A DNA stretch of 6,585 bases, taken from contig DAOUEK010000103.1 in assembly GCA_034430425.1 (NCBI GenBank), positions 1 through 6,585 of the forward strand. The letters run 5' to 3'. Made by a program: the position numbers and the translations under genes. The notes under the pieces are model-generated. The model was given only the letters and a program-made list of their open reading frames with translations. It did no database searches and had not been told where the DNA came from. The DNA is from WVZH01 sp034430425. GTDB lineage: Bacteria; Chloroflexota; Anaerolineae; Anaerolineales; E44-bin32. How positions within the stretch are numbered: position 1 is the stretch's first letter; each line of letters starts with the position of its first letter. This document shows positions 1-6,333 of this stretch, piece by piece.

Positions 1-1338
1 GTAATAAAGGTCATACTCCAATTTTTCGGCCGACCCTTCGATCGAAGCCAACTTTCCAGCATTGATCTGTGCCCAGCCGCCGATACCCGGTTTCACGAGT
101 AAACGAGCGCGATAGAACGGGATCTGCTTTTCCAATTCAGCAATTAACTGTGGGCGTTCAGGACGAGGTCCGACGATACTCATGTCTCCGAACAATACAT
201 TGATAAATTGCGGGAATTCATCGAGATGAGTCTTACGCAATATCATCCCTACGCGAGTGGCACGAGGGTCTCCCTGTTCGTCAGCCCATTGAGCCCTCCC
301 ATCGGATTCGGCATCCTGAATCATCGATCGATATTTCAATATATTGAACTCGCGGCCTCCCTGCGTCAGACGTGTTTGCGAGTAAAGGACCGGCCGTCCA
401 CTTTCCAGAAGAATAGCTACTGCAACCCACGGGTAAGTGAGAACAACGATCAACGTTCCTATGATTCCCCCAAGGATATCGATTAGCCGCTTCGCCAGTA
501 AATAAATGATGGACACGCGTAACTCATCGACAAAAGAACGTAACAACCAATCAGATTCCAGATGTTGGATCGGTAAACGCTCAAGTAATTCCTCATAGAC
601 CACAGGCATCCTCGAGATTTGCACCCCTCGCTCTTGCGCATCCAGAAGTACCTGAAACATTGCGCCATTCATCGGACCCTGGATGGCGACAATGAGATCC
701 GTAATGAAATGGTTATCGATCAAATCCAGCAAATTATCACTATTTCCCATTACAGACAAACCATCAATCGTCTCGCCCTGTTTCTGCGGGTCATCATCAA
801 CAAAACCAACCGTGTGAAAGGGGGAAGTCGGCATGTTGTGGATGACATTGTAAAGCGTACGTCCTCCTTCCCCTGCGCCAACAATAAACACACGCCGCAT
901 AAATGCTGGTGCTGTGAATACACGCAAGTAAATAAGGCGCCAAGCTAGAGTTAAAACAACAACCCATCCAAGGAAATAAAGTACACCGAGTCGAGGAAGC
1001 GACCCGGGTTCGGAAGAGAAGTAGACCAGCAAGTAAACAACCACACCACCGGCAGCCGCGACCAACACGCCTCGTATCGTCTCACGCCAAGAGCCAGCAC
1101 GCTGAATGTTATAGAGATTGGCCATCAACAGGATCCAGAGAGGAGGCAACAGGATAAACCAGGAAGCGCGTGTGATAATGAAGTCCCACGAAAAACCGAG
1201 CCAATCCAGTTGCGCCCAAAGCCCTAATGCTAAAAAAGTGGCAATGGAAGATGCAAGCAGATCGCCGATAATCAACAATAATCGCCGTTCAGTGGGCTGC
1301 AATCCTGATCGATACCTTTTTGAATTTGACTTACTCAA
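1..1338 (-). CDS. Polyprenyl glycosylphosphotransferase, WbaP/WcaJ-like (3' end cut by window edge)
   Basis: Monotopic phosphoglycosyl transferase that moves a sugar-1-phosphate from a nucleotide sugar to undecaprenyl phosphate at the inner face of the membrane, starting repeat-unit synthesis. 446 residues are visible in an unbroken frame. Hydrophobic helices lie near residues 20-41, 53-75, 90-108 and 117-138. A Rossmann-like (CoA-binding type) domain follows, with the glycine motif VGAGEGG at about 153-159. The catalytic domain begins with a re-entrant helix near 283-312, then FNILKYRSM (331-339), DPRATRVG (357-364), the Asp-Glu catalytic dyad in RKTHLDE (D373, E374), GPRPERP (390-396) and KPGIGGWAQIN (416-426). 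The frame ends in EYDLYY at the window edge, so by comparison with the family roughly 30-40 C-terminal residues are missing. I chose a TTG start because AAGGAG lies 6 bases before it; this TTG overlaps the stop of the upstream glycosyltransferase. Sugar specificity cannot be read from the sequence. Confidence 0.93.
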   Translation of the reverse strand, partial: MSKSNSKRYRSGLQPTERRLLLIIGDLLASSIATFLALGLWAQLDWLGFSWDFIITRASWFILLPPLWILLMANLYNIQRAGSWRETIRGVLVAAAGGVVVYLLVYFSSEPGSLPRLGVLYFLGWVVVLTLAWRLIYLRVFTAPAFMRRVFIVGAGEGGRTLYNVIHNMPTSPFHTVGFVDDDPQKQGETIDGLSVMGNSDNLLDLIDNHFITDLIVAIQGPMNGAMFQVLLDAQERGVQISRMPVVYEELLERLPIQHLESDWLLRSFVDELRVSIIYLLAKRLIDILGGIIGTLIVVLTYPWVAVAILLESGRPVLYSQTRLTQGGREFNILKYRSMIQDAESDGRAQWADEQGDPRATRVGMILRKTHLDEFPQFINVLFGDMSIVGPRPERPQLIAELEKQIPFYRARLLVKPGIGGWAQINAGKLASIEGSAEKLEYDLYY

Positions 1339-2339
1339 TGGTATCTCCTTATCAAGCCGCGAAAAACACTCCAGAGAAATGCACCTCCCCATGCAAAATG
1401 CATGACCCAGAATGCAAGAGGTACACCGATTGCCGCAAACAGATCCCTTCTATGCAGTCCCGAAATCAGCCCGGCTACACATGTAACTGCTAGATATATT
1501 CCCAAGACAATCCCCAATAGCCACCACGCGGGCTTGAGTAAAAACCCACACATGGCGAGAAAGATGATAGCACAAATAAACAGTGGAGGAATCGCTTGCC
1601 GCCAACGAAGAGATGAGGGAAAGCGCTTTAACATGCGCGCCTTCCAAAACCCATAGCGCGCATATTGTTTTCCCAGCGAGATCAAATCCGGACGAGCGTA
1701 ATACGTCGATCGAATCTCAGGATCGAAGTAAATCACACCTCCGGCTTGTTTCAAGCGCACATTGTATTCATAGTCTTCGTTCGTTTCCAATTCTTCATCG
1801 AAACGACCGACTTTCTCTAGCCAGGTTCGAGGAAACGCTCCGAACGGTACAGTATCCGTCTCGCCCGCCTCGCCTCCAGTGCGATAACGAGCGCCTCCCG
1901 CGCCCAAAGGATGTGCTGCGGCGATTGCGATCGCCCGGGCTATCCAGTCATCTTCCGAAGGTTGGATATCCCAAGCCCCACCTACATTTGCGGCGCCCGT
2001 GCGCTTGATCACAGATACACATCGCTCGACATAATCTCGAGCAGGCATAGAGTGGGCATCGAGACGAACGAGTATATCACCCTTCGAATGTTCGATGGCT
2101 CGATTCAGAGCGGCCGGAATGACGCGTTTGGGATTGTCAACCAGACGAACATGCAAATCAGGATATTCTCGTTTAAAACCTTTCACGATATCTCGTGTAG
2201 CATCCGTTGACATACCATCAGCGATAAGCACTTCAATATCATCGATGGGATACGTTTGACGGAGGATGGCATCGAGGAGGAAGCCGATTGTACGCTCTTC
2301 ATTGAAGCATGGCACGATGATCGAAACGAATGGGGACAT
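1335..2339 (-). CDS. Family-2 glycosyltransferase, ExoA-like (succinoglycan type)
   Basis: Membrane-anchored GT-A fold glycosyltransferase of 334 residues, expected to add one sugar of the repeat unit to the lipid-linked acceptor on the cytoplasmic side. VSIIVPCFNEE (5-15) and ADGMSTDATRDIV (40-52) form the nucleotide-binding start. VRLDAHS (91-97) holds the metal-binding motif as D-A-H. FDEELETNEDYEYNVRLKQAG (180-200) holds the acceptor-side acidic motif N-E-D. QYARYGFWKARML (225-237) is typical of the ExoA subgroup. Three hydrophobic helices close the protein, near 249-268, 271-293 and 300-326. Length and motif order match ExoA, the beta-1,3-glucosyltransferase of succinoglycan synthesis, but the actual donor and linkage here are unknown. 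The ATG has no clear Shine-Dalgarno sequence. It follows the WecA-like gene by 11 bases, so translation may depend on ribosomes ending there. Its TGA overlaps the next start as TTGA. Confidence 0.92.
   Translation of the reverse strand: MSPFVSIIVPCFNEERTIGFLLDAILRQTYPIDDIEVLIADGMSTDATRDIVKGFKREYPDLHVRLVDNPKRVIPAALNRAIEHSKGDILVRLDAHSMPARDYVERCVSVIKRTGAANVGGAWDIQPSEDDWIARAIAIAAAHPLGAGGARYRTGGEAGETDTVPFGAFPRTWLEKVGRFDEELETNEDYEYNVRLKQAGGVIYFDPEIRSTYYARPDLISLGKQYARYGFWKARMLKRFPSSLRWRQAIPPLFICAIIFLAMCGFLLKPAWWLLGIVLGIYLAVTCVAGLISGLHRRDLFAAIGVPLAFWVMHFAWGGAFLWSVFRGLIRRYH
1345..1350 (-). promoter_or_regulatory. Ribosome binding site for the WbaP-like gene
   Basis: AAGGAG read on the minus strand, 6 bases before a TTG codon. 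It lies inside the end of the upstream glycosyltransferase gene. It decides the TTG start: there is no ATG near the beginning of this frame. Confidence 0.7.
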
Positions 2340-2350
2340 AGTCTAATTTA

Positions 2351-3367
2351 TCATTTTCGCGATTCGACAGCTGCTTGTTTCTCAAAGATCGCGATGATGA
2401 TCAAGCCGATCACTACGGCTGCCGCAAAAATGAGGTTGCCCCAGGGTACAACCACATCGAGAGCTATAAATGCCACAAAGCCCAATATCATTCCCATGAG
2501 GTGCATGGTAAACACAGCGCGGGTGGGTTCGAAACCGAAGCGACAAAAACGGTGATACGTATGATCGTGAGACGCCTGATACACTTTCGCGTCGCGCTTC
2601 AATCGGGAAAAAACCACCAACGCAGTATCGAAGATGGGAACACCCAGCAAAAGGATGGGGACATACCAAGAAGCAAGTTTCTCCAAACCGACCGGATTAT
2701 ACGCCATGCCAATCGAAGCCATTAGATATCCCAGGGATTGCGCGCCGGAATCTCCCAAAAACATCCTCGCGGGAGGGAGATTATAGAAAGCGGAACCAAT
2801 ACACACGCCAAGGATTCCAGCCGTGAGTGCAGCCAGCAATCGTTGATCCGCTTCGATCGTAACCAGAAGCAGAAAACCGGATGCGATACCTGCAAGACCA
2901 AGTGCTAACCCATCCATGCTGTCGACAAAATTAAAGGCATTAACGATCCCAATAACCCAAAACACGGTGAGAAATATATTCAACACTTCCGACTCGAACA
3001 AAAGGACTTGAATCCCGCTTAATACCAGGATGATCGTTCCCAGCAACTGCCCGAAAATTTTTTGCTTTACACCAAATCCTTTCCAATCATCAAGCACGCC
3101 AAAGGTAAAGATCACACTCATGCCAATTAAAATACCCAGAATCTCTTTGGTGGAATACCAGCCGAACAACAATGTGCAAACAAGTAACGACACAATAATA
3201 ACAATCCCCCCGGCCATGGGCATTGGGGATTGGTGCTGCTTATGTTCACTCGATCCGGGTCGATCGATCAAACCAATCCGTCGCACAAGCGCGATCCCCA
3301 GAGGGGATACCGTGAATGAAATGCCAAGTGCGGTGATGATCACCGGAAAATATTGAGTCAATTTCAT
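2351..3367 (-). CDS. Polyprenyl-phosphate sugar-1-phosphate transferase, WecA/TagO/MraY family
   Basis: Polytopic phosphoglycosyl transferase (glycosyl transferase family 4, PF00953 type), 338 residues, with about ten or eleven membrane helices over its whole length. It is expected to move a HexNAc-1-phosphate, commonly GlcNAc-1-phosphate, from its UDP-sugar to undecaprenyl phosphate. Visible family motifs are DRPGSSEHKQHQSPMPMAGG (35-54), GVLDDWKG (90-97) with the Asp pair D93-D94, NAFNFVDSMDGLA (143-155), FLGDSG (203-208), GVPIFDT (242-248) and the cytoplasmic His motif HDHTYHRF (267-274). The last reads D-H-T-Y-H-R where WecA/TagO have D-H-x-H-H-R; as I recall, related sequences often carry D-H-T-S-H-R, so this is likely normal variation. 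Its ATG overlaps the wzy stop as ATGA, with GGAAG seven bases upstream at 3375-3379. A peptidoglycan MraY role is unlikely because the gene sits in a glycan cluster and lacks cell-division neighbours. Confidence 0.93.
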   Translation of the reverse strand: MKLTQYFPVIITALGISFTVSPLGIALVRRIGLIDRPGSSEHKQHQSPMPMAGGIVIIVSLLVCTLLFGWYSTKEILGILIGMSVIFTFGVLDDWKGFGVKQKIFGQLLGTIILVLSGIQVLLFESEVLNIFLTVFWVIGIVNAFNFVDSMDGLALGLAGIASGFLLLVTIEADQRLLAALTAGILGVCIGSAFYNLPPARMFLGDSGAQSLGYLMASIGMAYNPVGLEKLASWYVPILLLGVPIFDTALVVFSRLKRDAKVYQASHDHTYHRFCRFGFEPTRAVFTMHLMGMILGFVAFIALDVVVPWGNLIFAAAVVIGLIIIAIFEKQAAVESRK

Positions 3368-4923
3368 CTTATGGCTTCCAGCACCTTACTGGGTTCGTCA
3401 GCACTTTCATTCGGATTGGATTCGTTCCTCAACAATAATGTTGTAAAACCCATCAGGACCCAAAATTGAGGCAGCGCAAAAGTATCGAGACTGAAGCCTT
3501 CCCAAAACTGGGCAAGGATTGCCAGTAAGGTTGCAAGCCCAATAACGCCAGCCAGCCCATTATTCCTTTTTAGTAATCGTAGGGCTCCCAATGCCATGAT
3601 AAAAAACCAAATCATGAAAGTCGAAAAACCGATGATCCCCGTTTCCGCCAGGAGACGAACCCAAAGATTCTTCGGATTCGGGAATGCCTGCGTTCCGGTC
3701 AAGATGCGCACCAATTCAGGGAGGTAGTAACTGTAGGCAGGCGCCAACTCCTGAAAATAAAATCCCGTATTCCCCAGCCCAACGCCCAAAATTGGATGGT
3801 TCGCAAACACACGCAGGCCTATCGTCCAGAACATGACCCGCTCTGCATAAGCAAGACGATTCGCAATCGTGAAAACCGGAGTAGGACTTTCTTCAATGAC
3901 CGATATAAAATCGGTCTCAAACATACGCTCGATGCGAGAATCCAACCGACTGGCCAGTAAAACAACGTAATAAATCAGAAGGATAACGAACAAAATAAAA
4001 AATATCCATAAGGCCAGATGTAAACCCTTCCGTATGTAAATTTTTTGTCTTCCCTGTGTTTCGCTATCCTTACCCTTGGCTAATTTTCCAGCCAGACGCC
4101 AGCTACCCACAAGACCAAGAGTTCCCACAATCGTAAAGAAGCTTAATAACCCGACGCGTGAAAAAGACAAGAAAAGAACAACGATCCCCCAAAGTAATAA
4201 AACCAATTCGATGGTTATTTTTCGAAACCGATTCTGGAATACTGTGAATCCCCGAATGACGCTCGACAACCAGAGAGGAATGTAGAGTATCACCAGTAAA
4301 TTGGCCAGCCAGGAAGGTTCATAGGCCATGCCCGTGACTCTTGTGTACAACATGTCCCGATTGGAAAAAACACGATGTAGTAGCCAAATATCTTTGGGAA
4401 TCGATGCATCGCGGAATACGAATAATATTTGAATTGTAGACCATAGAAGCATAAATATTCCGCCGACGTACAACCACTGTATACTCCTGGTCATTTTTCG
4501 GGGTGTGCTGGGATAATTCGCGATCACGAAATAGAAACCGATCCCAAGGAAAAGCGTGATCAACGCTCGTATACCCCGACCAAGGGATGCTTGCCCCAGA
4601 AAGGGGAGATGTTCCAGAAAAACCGACATGACCGTAGAAAGCAATGCGATGCCCACAAAGAGCAGCAAAGGCACGGCAACCTTTGGAATTGTCCTTGAAC
4701 GTAAGAAATGAGGAACATACCAGAGACCAAGAAGCAAGATTAAAGGAATTCCCGCCAATGGACTCACCGGACCACCACCCGTAAAAAATGCAACTAAAGG
4801 AGAACTTGTAAATGGAATGGAGATCAATAGGAGAATCCAAAGAGAGTGTATGAGCTTCTGTTTCAAATTCGATTGTTCTAAGGTTGCCACGACACTTTCC
4901 ACAAAACTCATTCCCTTATGCAA
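3364..4923 (-). CDS. O-antigen polymerase/ligase family membrane protein (Wzy-like)
   Basis: Integral membrane protein of about 519 residues with many hydrophobic helices across its length. The best reading is the polymerase that joins lipid-linked repeat units outside the cytoplasmic membrane; a WaaL-type ligase of the same superfamily (PF04932) is the alternative. Residue numbers count from the TTG start. Landmarks are SFSRVG (253-258), NRLAYAERVMFW (355-366), FANHPILGVGLGN (373-385) and PKNLWVRLLAETGIIGF (417-433), the usual C-terminal signature. The large outer loop lies between about 325 and 416, before a final set of helices and a hydrophilic tail. I prefer the TTG at 4923 because AGGTGA lies 8 bases upstream. 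GTG at 4935 (523 residues) has no clear Shine-Dalgarno sequence, and ATG at 4911 has AAGGG almost touching it. Adjacency to wzz supports the polymerase role. Confidence 0.88.
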   Translation of the reverse strand: MHKGMSFVESVVATLEQSNLKQKLIHSLWILLLISIPFTSSPLVAFFTGGGPVSPLAGIPLILLLGLWYVPHFLRSRTIPKVAVPLLLFVGIALLSTVMSVFLEHLPFLGQASLGRGIRALITLFLGIGFYFVIANYPSTPRKMTRSIQWLYVGGIFMLLWSTIQILFVFRDASIPKDIWLLHRVFSNRDMLYTRVTGMAYEPSWLANLLVILYIPLWLSSVIRGFTVFQNRFRKITIELVLLLWGIVVLFLSFSRVGLLSFFTIVGTLGLVGSWRLAGKLAKGKDSETQGRQKIYIRKGLHLALWIFFILFVILLIYYVVLLASRLDSRIERMFETDFISVIEESPTPVFTIANRLAYAERVMFWTIGLRVFANHPILGVGLGNTGFYFQELAPAYSYYLPELVRILTGTQAFPNPKNLWVRLLAETGIIGFSTFMIWFFIMALGALRLLKRNNGLAGVIGLATLLAILAQFWEGFSLDTFALPQFWVLMGFTTLLLRNESNPNESADEPSKVLEAIR

Positions 4924-4931
4924 TGGAAATT

Positions 4932-4937
4932 TCACCT
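4932..4937 (-). promoter_or_regulatory. Ribosome binding site for the wzy-like gene
   Basis: AGGTGA on the minus strand, an exact match to the 3' part of the consensus AGGAGGTGA, 8 bases before TTG at 4923. The competing GTG codon at 4935-4933 lies inside this motif, which argues against that GTG being the start. Confidence 0.5.
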
Positions 4938-4959
4938 GACCGAGGCTGCAAAGACATAT

Positions 4960-5751
4960 CTAGCTAACTTCATCCAATCCAACACTTTTTCGTGGATACA
5001 AGAGGATTGCCAAACTCCCCAGGATTAATCCAGCAAGACCACCAGAAGCAATTAATAATCCCCTTTTCCATAAAATTGGAATCTCCGGTAAGTTAGCTTC
5101 ACGTATAAGTTCGTAGGTAATATTTGGCAATACGCCATGACTCAATTCCAACTCTGTTTGCAGGCTACCCTCAAGATCTTCAGGTGCAACCTTCAACGAT
5201 GATACCTGACATTGCCAAATTTGTCTTGGATAGTTAGCGTCAGTATTCGCAGCGGATTCACACGTAACATCAAGCAACCCATCAAGCATCCCGGCAGCAC
5301 GCCAAGCATGTGTTTTAGCCTCGTCGAGTATCTCAAGAGAGACATCCGCCCATGTCTGCGATACATTAGCAGCTACTTGCGGATCCGAATCGAACACGAC
5401 CAGACCCCACTCAGCCAAACGTTGATCTATTTGGATCGAGTCGCGCAGATCAGATGGGCTAGACCATTCCCGCGGAGCGCGAATCGTGTCGGGAAGTCGA
5501 TCGATAACAGCTTGAAGCACATTATCGCTTTGGATAAACGATACAACTCGACTCAGCGCACGATCCTCTACAAGTAATTCCAAGGATTCGGTTATTCCGT
5601 AATGGATATTGACAGCAATAACGGTTTCCGATTTATAAAGAGGATCTCGATAAACACTCGCTACCCAACCAAGAATAACCCCCACTAAAACCACGACCAG
5701 AATAACGGGCCAGCTTCTGAGAAAAATCCGTAAAGAAAGAGTCTCTTCCAT
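4960..5751 (-). CDS. Wzz-type polysaccharide chain-length regulator
   Basis: Inner-membrane polysaccharide co-polymerase of 263 residues that would set the length of chains made by the neighbouring Wzy. The layout is classical: a short cytoplasmic start (EETLSLRIFLRS), a first membrane helix near 14-33, then DPLYKSETVIAVNI (36-49) as in Wzz domains (PF02706 type). The outer domain contains DRALSRVVSFIQSDNVLQAV (63-82) and the DSDPQVAANVSQTWADVSLE stretch (121-140). ANLPEIPILWKR (219-230) leads into the second helix near 231-251, followed by a short cytoplasmic tail. No tyrosine kinase domain is fused, and none lies alongside in the window. The outer domain has two cysteines, C164 and C181. 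An in-frame TTG at 5763 would add four residues, but it lies within the Shine-Dalgarno region; GGAG six bases before ATG at 5751 decides the start. This is the first gene of the compact operon. Confidence 0.88.
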   Translation of the reverse strand: MEETLSLRIFLRSWPVILVVVLVGVILGWVASVYRDPLYKSETVIAVNIHYGITESLELLVEDRALSRVVSFIQSDNVLQAVIDRLPDTIRAPREWSSPSDLRDSIQIDQRLAEWGLVVFDSDPQVAANVSQTWADVSLEILDEAKTHAWRAAGMLDGLLDVTCESAANTDANYPRQIWQCQVSSLKVAPEDLEGSLQTELELSHGVLPNITYELIREANLPEIPILWKRGLLIASGGLAGLILGSLAILLYPRKSVGLDEVS

Positions 5752-5757
5752 TTGGAT

Positions 5758-5761
5758 CTCC
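5758..5761 (-). promoter_or_regulatory. Ribosome binding site for wzz
   Basis: GGAG on the minus strand (within TTTTGGAG), 6 bases before ATG at 5751. It favours this ATG over the in-frame TTG at 5763, which overlaps the site. Confidence 0.65.
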
Positions 5762-5768
5762 AAAACTG

Positions 5769-5798
5769 ATTAAATCAATCTACTTGTTTATTTATCAA
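5769..5798 (-). promoter_or_regulatory. Candidate sigma-70-type promoter of the wzz-wzy operon
   Basis: On the minus strand, TTGATA (5793-5798, 5/6 to TTGACA) and TTTAAT (5769-5774, 5/6 to TATAAT) are separated by 18 bases. Transcription would begin near 5762, just ahead of the wzz ribosome binding site, giving a leader of only about 11 bases. The -10 element lies inside a small inverted repeat, TGATT-A-AATCA on the plus strand (5767-5777), which could be an operator. The region is AT-rich, so chance matches are easy. Position is the main support. Confidence 0.35.
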
Positions 5799-5826
5799 GA
5801 ATTCTCGAACTGCTTCACGTGCACAT

Positions 5827-5855
5827 AAAAACCCGCTTATAACAGTGTTTAAGCG
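5827..5855 (-). terminator. Weak hairpin plus T-run, possible terminator ahead of the wzz promoter
   Basis: On the minus strand, CGCTTA (5850-5855) pairs with TAAGCG (5834-5839) around a 10-base loop, followed by GG and TTTTT (5827-5831). The six-pair stem is short and the loop is wide, so termination would be weak. If it works, it separates upstream transcription from the candidate wzz promoter 30 bases further on. Confidence 0.25.
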
Positions 5856-6296
5856 AAAATTGAATTCAAAAACATATAACCTTGCCAAACCAACTCTCAC
5901 CAACAATCTGTATCCCAACCTTCCATGTGACCCAATGGTCCCAAAGTGCTTGGCATTAGATATTGAGGCCATCAACCATTGTAAACGATTTTACAACCTC
6001 CAAGCAGATCCACGGCAAACATTGGGCTTCAAATTACTTCAAGTTCGTTATGTGTTGTTATAAGCACTTTTTTGAAAACCATTTGTTAATACATCCAACA
6101 ACCGACGGGATATGTGGCTTGAGCGATAGATTCTATATATATAAATTCAAAATAGCTCTATTAAGAGATAAGCACATACGTGTTGGAAAGATCAATAGCT
6201 GCAACTTACTCGATATGCTGGTTTATAGTAGGTTTTCATCCATATCGACAATACCCAATGCGGAGAAGGAAGTATAACTAAGTCAATGGAGTTTTG

Positions 6297-6314
6297 AATT
6301 GTATGCATACGATT
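6297..6314. repeat. Near-perfect 18-base palindrome after the glycosyltransferase stop
   Basis: AATT-GTATGCATAC-GATT: the central ten bases (6301-6310) are a perfect palindrome, and the flanks extend it to 18 bases with one mismatched pair. With no loop it looks more like a protein-binding site than an RNA hairpin, and no T-run follows on the minus strand. It starts 20 bases beyond the stop codon of the upstream gene. Function unknown. Confidence 0.4.
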
Positions 6315-6333
6315 AATTAAATTCGCGACTCGG

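Larger units (their letters stand above)
5764..6333. other. AT-rich gap without a convincing gene, possible decayed coding sequence
   Basis: About 570 bases between the end of the right-hand glycosyltransferase and wzz. They are visibly richer in A and T than the genes on either side. All three minus-strand frames are broken by stops. The longest open minus-strand stretch that abuts wzz ends at 5775 (66 residues from a TTG at 5975, tail FLCAREAVREFLINKQVD); I recognise no family in it. Another minus-strand piece in the same reading frame ends at 6192 and contains DLVILPSPHWVLSIW. Plus-strand frames at 5845-6063 and 5963-6277 show no motifs or ribosome binding sites. The gap also holds the candidate promoter, the weak hairpin terminator and two perfect 10-base palindromes (5860-5869 and 6301-6310). 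Whether it is a gene remnant or a long regulatory spacer is unresolved. Confidence 0.5.

Noticed and set aside
1920..1940. GCGATCGC octamer, the HIP1 motif of cyanobacteria
   Set aside because: I found one copy only, inside a coding region. HIP1-rich genomes show many, so it does not support a cyanobacterial origin.
1583..2008. Plus-strand open frame of 141 codons
   Set aside because: It lies wholly opposite the ExoA-like glycosyltransferase, has no ribosome binding site or recognisable motif, and its composition is that of an antisense shadow.
2351..3367. MraY (peptidoglycan) identity for the polytopic transferase
   Set aside because: The motifs and length fit the WecA/TagO branch and the neighbours are polysaccharide genes, not murein or division genes.
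4319..4840. Minus-strand open frame of 173 codons inside the wzy-like gene
   Set aside because: It is an alternative frame of the polymerase gene, whose own frame carries the family motifs; this one has none.
6050..6072. Hairpin GTGTT/AAGCAC followed by six T on the plus strand
   Set aside because: The stem is five pairs including one G-T, and no plus-strand gene precedes it, so there is nothing for it to terminate.
5963..6277. Plus-strand open frame of 104 codons in the AT-rich gap
   Set aside because: There is no ribosome binding site before its ATG, no recognisable motif, and it opposes the direction of all supported genes. Open frames of this size occur by chance.
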